DNA of 6,213 nucleotides from positions 1-6,213 of the forward strand of contig JADGON010000461.1 of NCBI GenBank assembly GCA_017882945.1, written 5' to 3'. The position numbers and the translations under genes are program-made. This DNA comes from Acidimicrobiia bacterium (lineage in GTDB: Bacteria > Actinomycetota > Acidimicrobiia > IMCC26256 > JAENVU01). Positions within the stretch are counted from its first letter, which is position 1. Every line of letters begins with the position of its first letter. Of this stretch, positions 5,189 through 6,213 are shown piece by piece. The notes under the pieces are model-generated. The model saw only the letters and a program-made list of their open reading frames with translations. It was not told where the DNA came from and did not search any database.

Positions 5189-6213
5189 GTGGAGGGAACC
5201 GGCACCACCGGGGTCGTCGCGGTGGTGGTCGTCGTGGTGGTCGTGCTCGTGGCCGCGGTGGCGCGGTCCTGGACCCGCCCGACGAACTCGATCGCCGCTC
5301 CCTTGTCCGTGAACTCCTTGCGGTCCTGGACGGCGAGGCGGGCGTCTTCGGGGAGGGCGGACTTCGCGAGGGTGGTGTGCCGGACGACCGTCGGGTCCCA
5401 CACCAACAGGCCACCGGGACGGCCCTGGTACACGGTGACCTGGCCCTTGTGGTTGAACGCGACGTAGTACGTCCGGCGCGCGTACCAGGCCGTCACGGCG
5501 ACCGCGAGGCCGAGGATCAGGATGATCGGCAACGCGAAGCGGGCGAAGCGGCCGGCGGAGCGCACCGGGTGCCGGTCCCTGCGCTGCTCGGCGCGCGCCC
5601 GGCGCGCGAGCTCGGCTGCCGCGCTCGCACCTTCGGGGAGCTTCTTCGACGGCGCCTCGGCAGGTGCCGCGGTTGCGGTGGATGCTGCCGGTGTCGCGGT
5701 CCCGTCGGGTTCCGCGACGGGTTCGGACGCGGTGTTCGCGGCGGCCGGATCGGGCGGGGTCGAGACCACGACCGCCTCGGTGGGGATGACGGTCGAGCCC
5801 ACGGACGCGGGCGCCGGTGCAAACGGGTCGGCGCCGTCGTCTTCGATGTCGATCACGATCGTCGTGATGTTGTCCTCGCCGCCGGCCGCGTTGGCCGCGT
5901 CGACGAGGAGGTTGGCGGCCCGTGTCGGGTCGGCCTCGCGACGAAGGAGTGCCGCGATGTCGTTCGGGCGCAGCATCGTCGTGAGACCGTCCGAGCACAG
6001 CAGCAATCGGTCGCCGGGGAGGAGCGGCACCGAGTACACGTCGACCTCGACGTTGTCCTCCACGCCGAGCGCCCGCGTGATGATCGACCGTTGCGGGTGG
6101 ACCGCGGCCTGCTCTTCGGTCAGCCGCCCCTCGCGGACGAGCTCCTCGACCAGGCTGTGGTCCGTGGTGAGCTGGCGGAGCTCCCCGTCGCGCAGCAGGT
6201 ACGCGCGGGAGTC
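5185..6213 (-). CDS. pstP: PP2C-family Ser/Thr protein phosphatase, PstP type (5' end outside window)
   Basis: 342 residues are visible and the frame is open to the right edge. By comparison with M. tuberculosis PstP, roughly the first 100 residues are missing. It dephosphorylates the PASTA kinase and its substrates. Seen: DSRAYLLRDG at the edge (the PP2C G-D-S-R motif, its Gly cut off); a TTDHSLVEELVREG helix (16-29); HPQRSIITRALG (39-50); CSDGLT (74-79), with the metal-binding Asp; and GGEDNIT (111-117), with the last metal-binding Asp. Then come an Ala/Pro/Thr-rich linker (about 130-200), a basic stretch (204-226), one membrane span (about 224-243) and an outer domain (244-318) with a V-Y-x-G-x-P-G-G core, ending in a Thr tract. 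A GTG at 6063 is not the start, since PP2C sequence continues upstream. FHA-domain genes and the operon promoter would be expected beyond the right edge. Confidence 0.95.
   Translation of the reverse strand, partial: DSRAYLLRDGELRQLTTDHSLVEELVREGRLTEEQAAVHPQRSIITRALGVEDNVEVDVYSVPLLPGDRLLLCSDGLTTMLRPNDIAALLRREADPTRAANLLVDAANAAGGEDNITTIVIDIEDDGADPFAPAPASVGSTVIPTEAVVVSTPPDPAAANTASEPVAEPDGTATPAASTATAAPAEAPSKKLPEGASAAAELARRARAEQRRDRHPVRSAGRFARFALPIILILGLAVAVTAWYARRTYYVAFNHKGQVTVYQGRPGGLLVWDPTVVRHTTLAKSALPEDARLAVQDRKEFTDKGAAIEFVGRVQDRATAATSTTTTTTTTATTPVVPVPST
5212..5250 (-). repeat. Low-complexity Thr-codon tract at the end of pstP
   Basis: Thirteen codons of ACC/ACG with one Ser and one Ala encode the tail after the outer domain, including eight consecutive Thr (5221-5244). 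Mixed ACC and ACG codons argue against a pure slippage repeat. The tract lies outside the membrane by the predicted topology. The kinase PknB ends in a shorter Thr run, at 375-389. Confidence 0.7.

Noticed and set aside
5189..5998. Longer 721-residue reading of the rodA frame, starting at 5998
   Set aside because: The extra 270 residues overlap the phosphatase gene and are Arg-rich noise. SEDS homology begins after the GTG at 5188.
6061..6063. GTG at 6063 as start of a 292-residue phosphatase
   Set aside because: The frame stays open to the window edge and encodes conserved PP2C sequence upstream of this codon.
1..6213. CRISPR arrays, insertion sequences, phage or defence genes
   Set aside because: No direct-repeat arrays, terminal inverted repeats, transposase or nuclease motifs were seen; the window is almost fully filled by the five genes.

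Overview
The window is very GC-rich, and all five recognisable genes lie head to tail on the minus strand. Gene content and order match the actinobacterial cell-growth signalling cluster known from Mycobacterium tuberculosis as pstP-rodA-pbpA-pknA-pknB. High GC, three to four GTG starts, and protein matches closest to actinobacterial families point to an actinobacterium. The single kinase and Thr-rich tails would fit a deep-branching or uncultured lineage such as Acidimicrobiia, but that placement is a guess.

Reading in the direction of transcription, from high to low coordinates: (1) a PP2C-type Ser/Thr phosphatase (PstP-like), whose N-terminus is cut by the window edge (5185-6213); (2) an FtsW/RodA-family SEDS glycosyltransferase (3833-5188); (3) a class B penicillin-binding transpeptidase, PbpA-like (2376-3836); (4) a gap of 109 bases holding three small inverted repeats (2268-2375 plus flanks); (5) a transmembrane Ser/Thr kinase with four PASTA domains, PknB-like (372-2267); (6) the N-terminal 125 residues of an A/G-specific adenine glycosylase, MutY, which runs off the left edge (1-375). 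Three of the four junctions are identical 4-base GTGA overlaps, which suggests one translationally coupled operon. Only the kinase has its own leader region. There is no other stretch over 100 bases without a gene.

The SEDS polymerase makes glycan strands from lipid II and the PBP crosslinks them. The PASTA kinase senses wall fragments or lipid II outside the cell and phosphorylates growth and division proteins inside. The phosphatase reverses this. MutY (removal of adenine opposite 8-oxoguanine) has no evident tie to wall growth and is the unexpected member.

The core is a known, conserved module and I see no wholly new system. The points worth a second look are the coupling of mutY to pknB, the absence of a pknA between pbpA and pknB, the structured leader with a possible near-leaderless start in front of pknB, the Thr-rich outer tails on both kinase and phosphatase, and an unusual Cys-x-x-Cys next to the PBP KTG motif.
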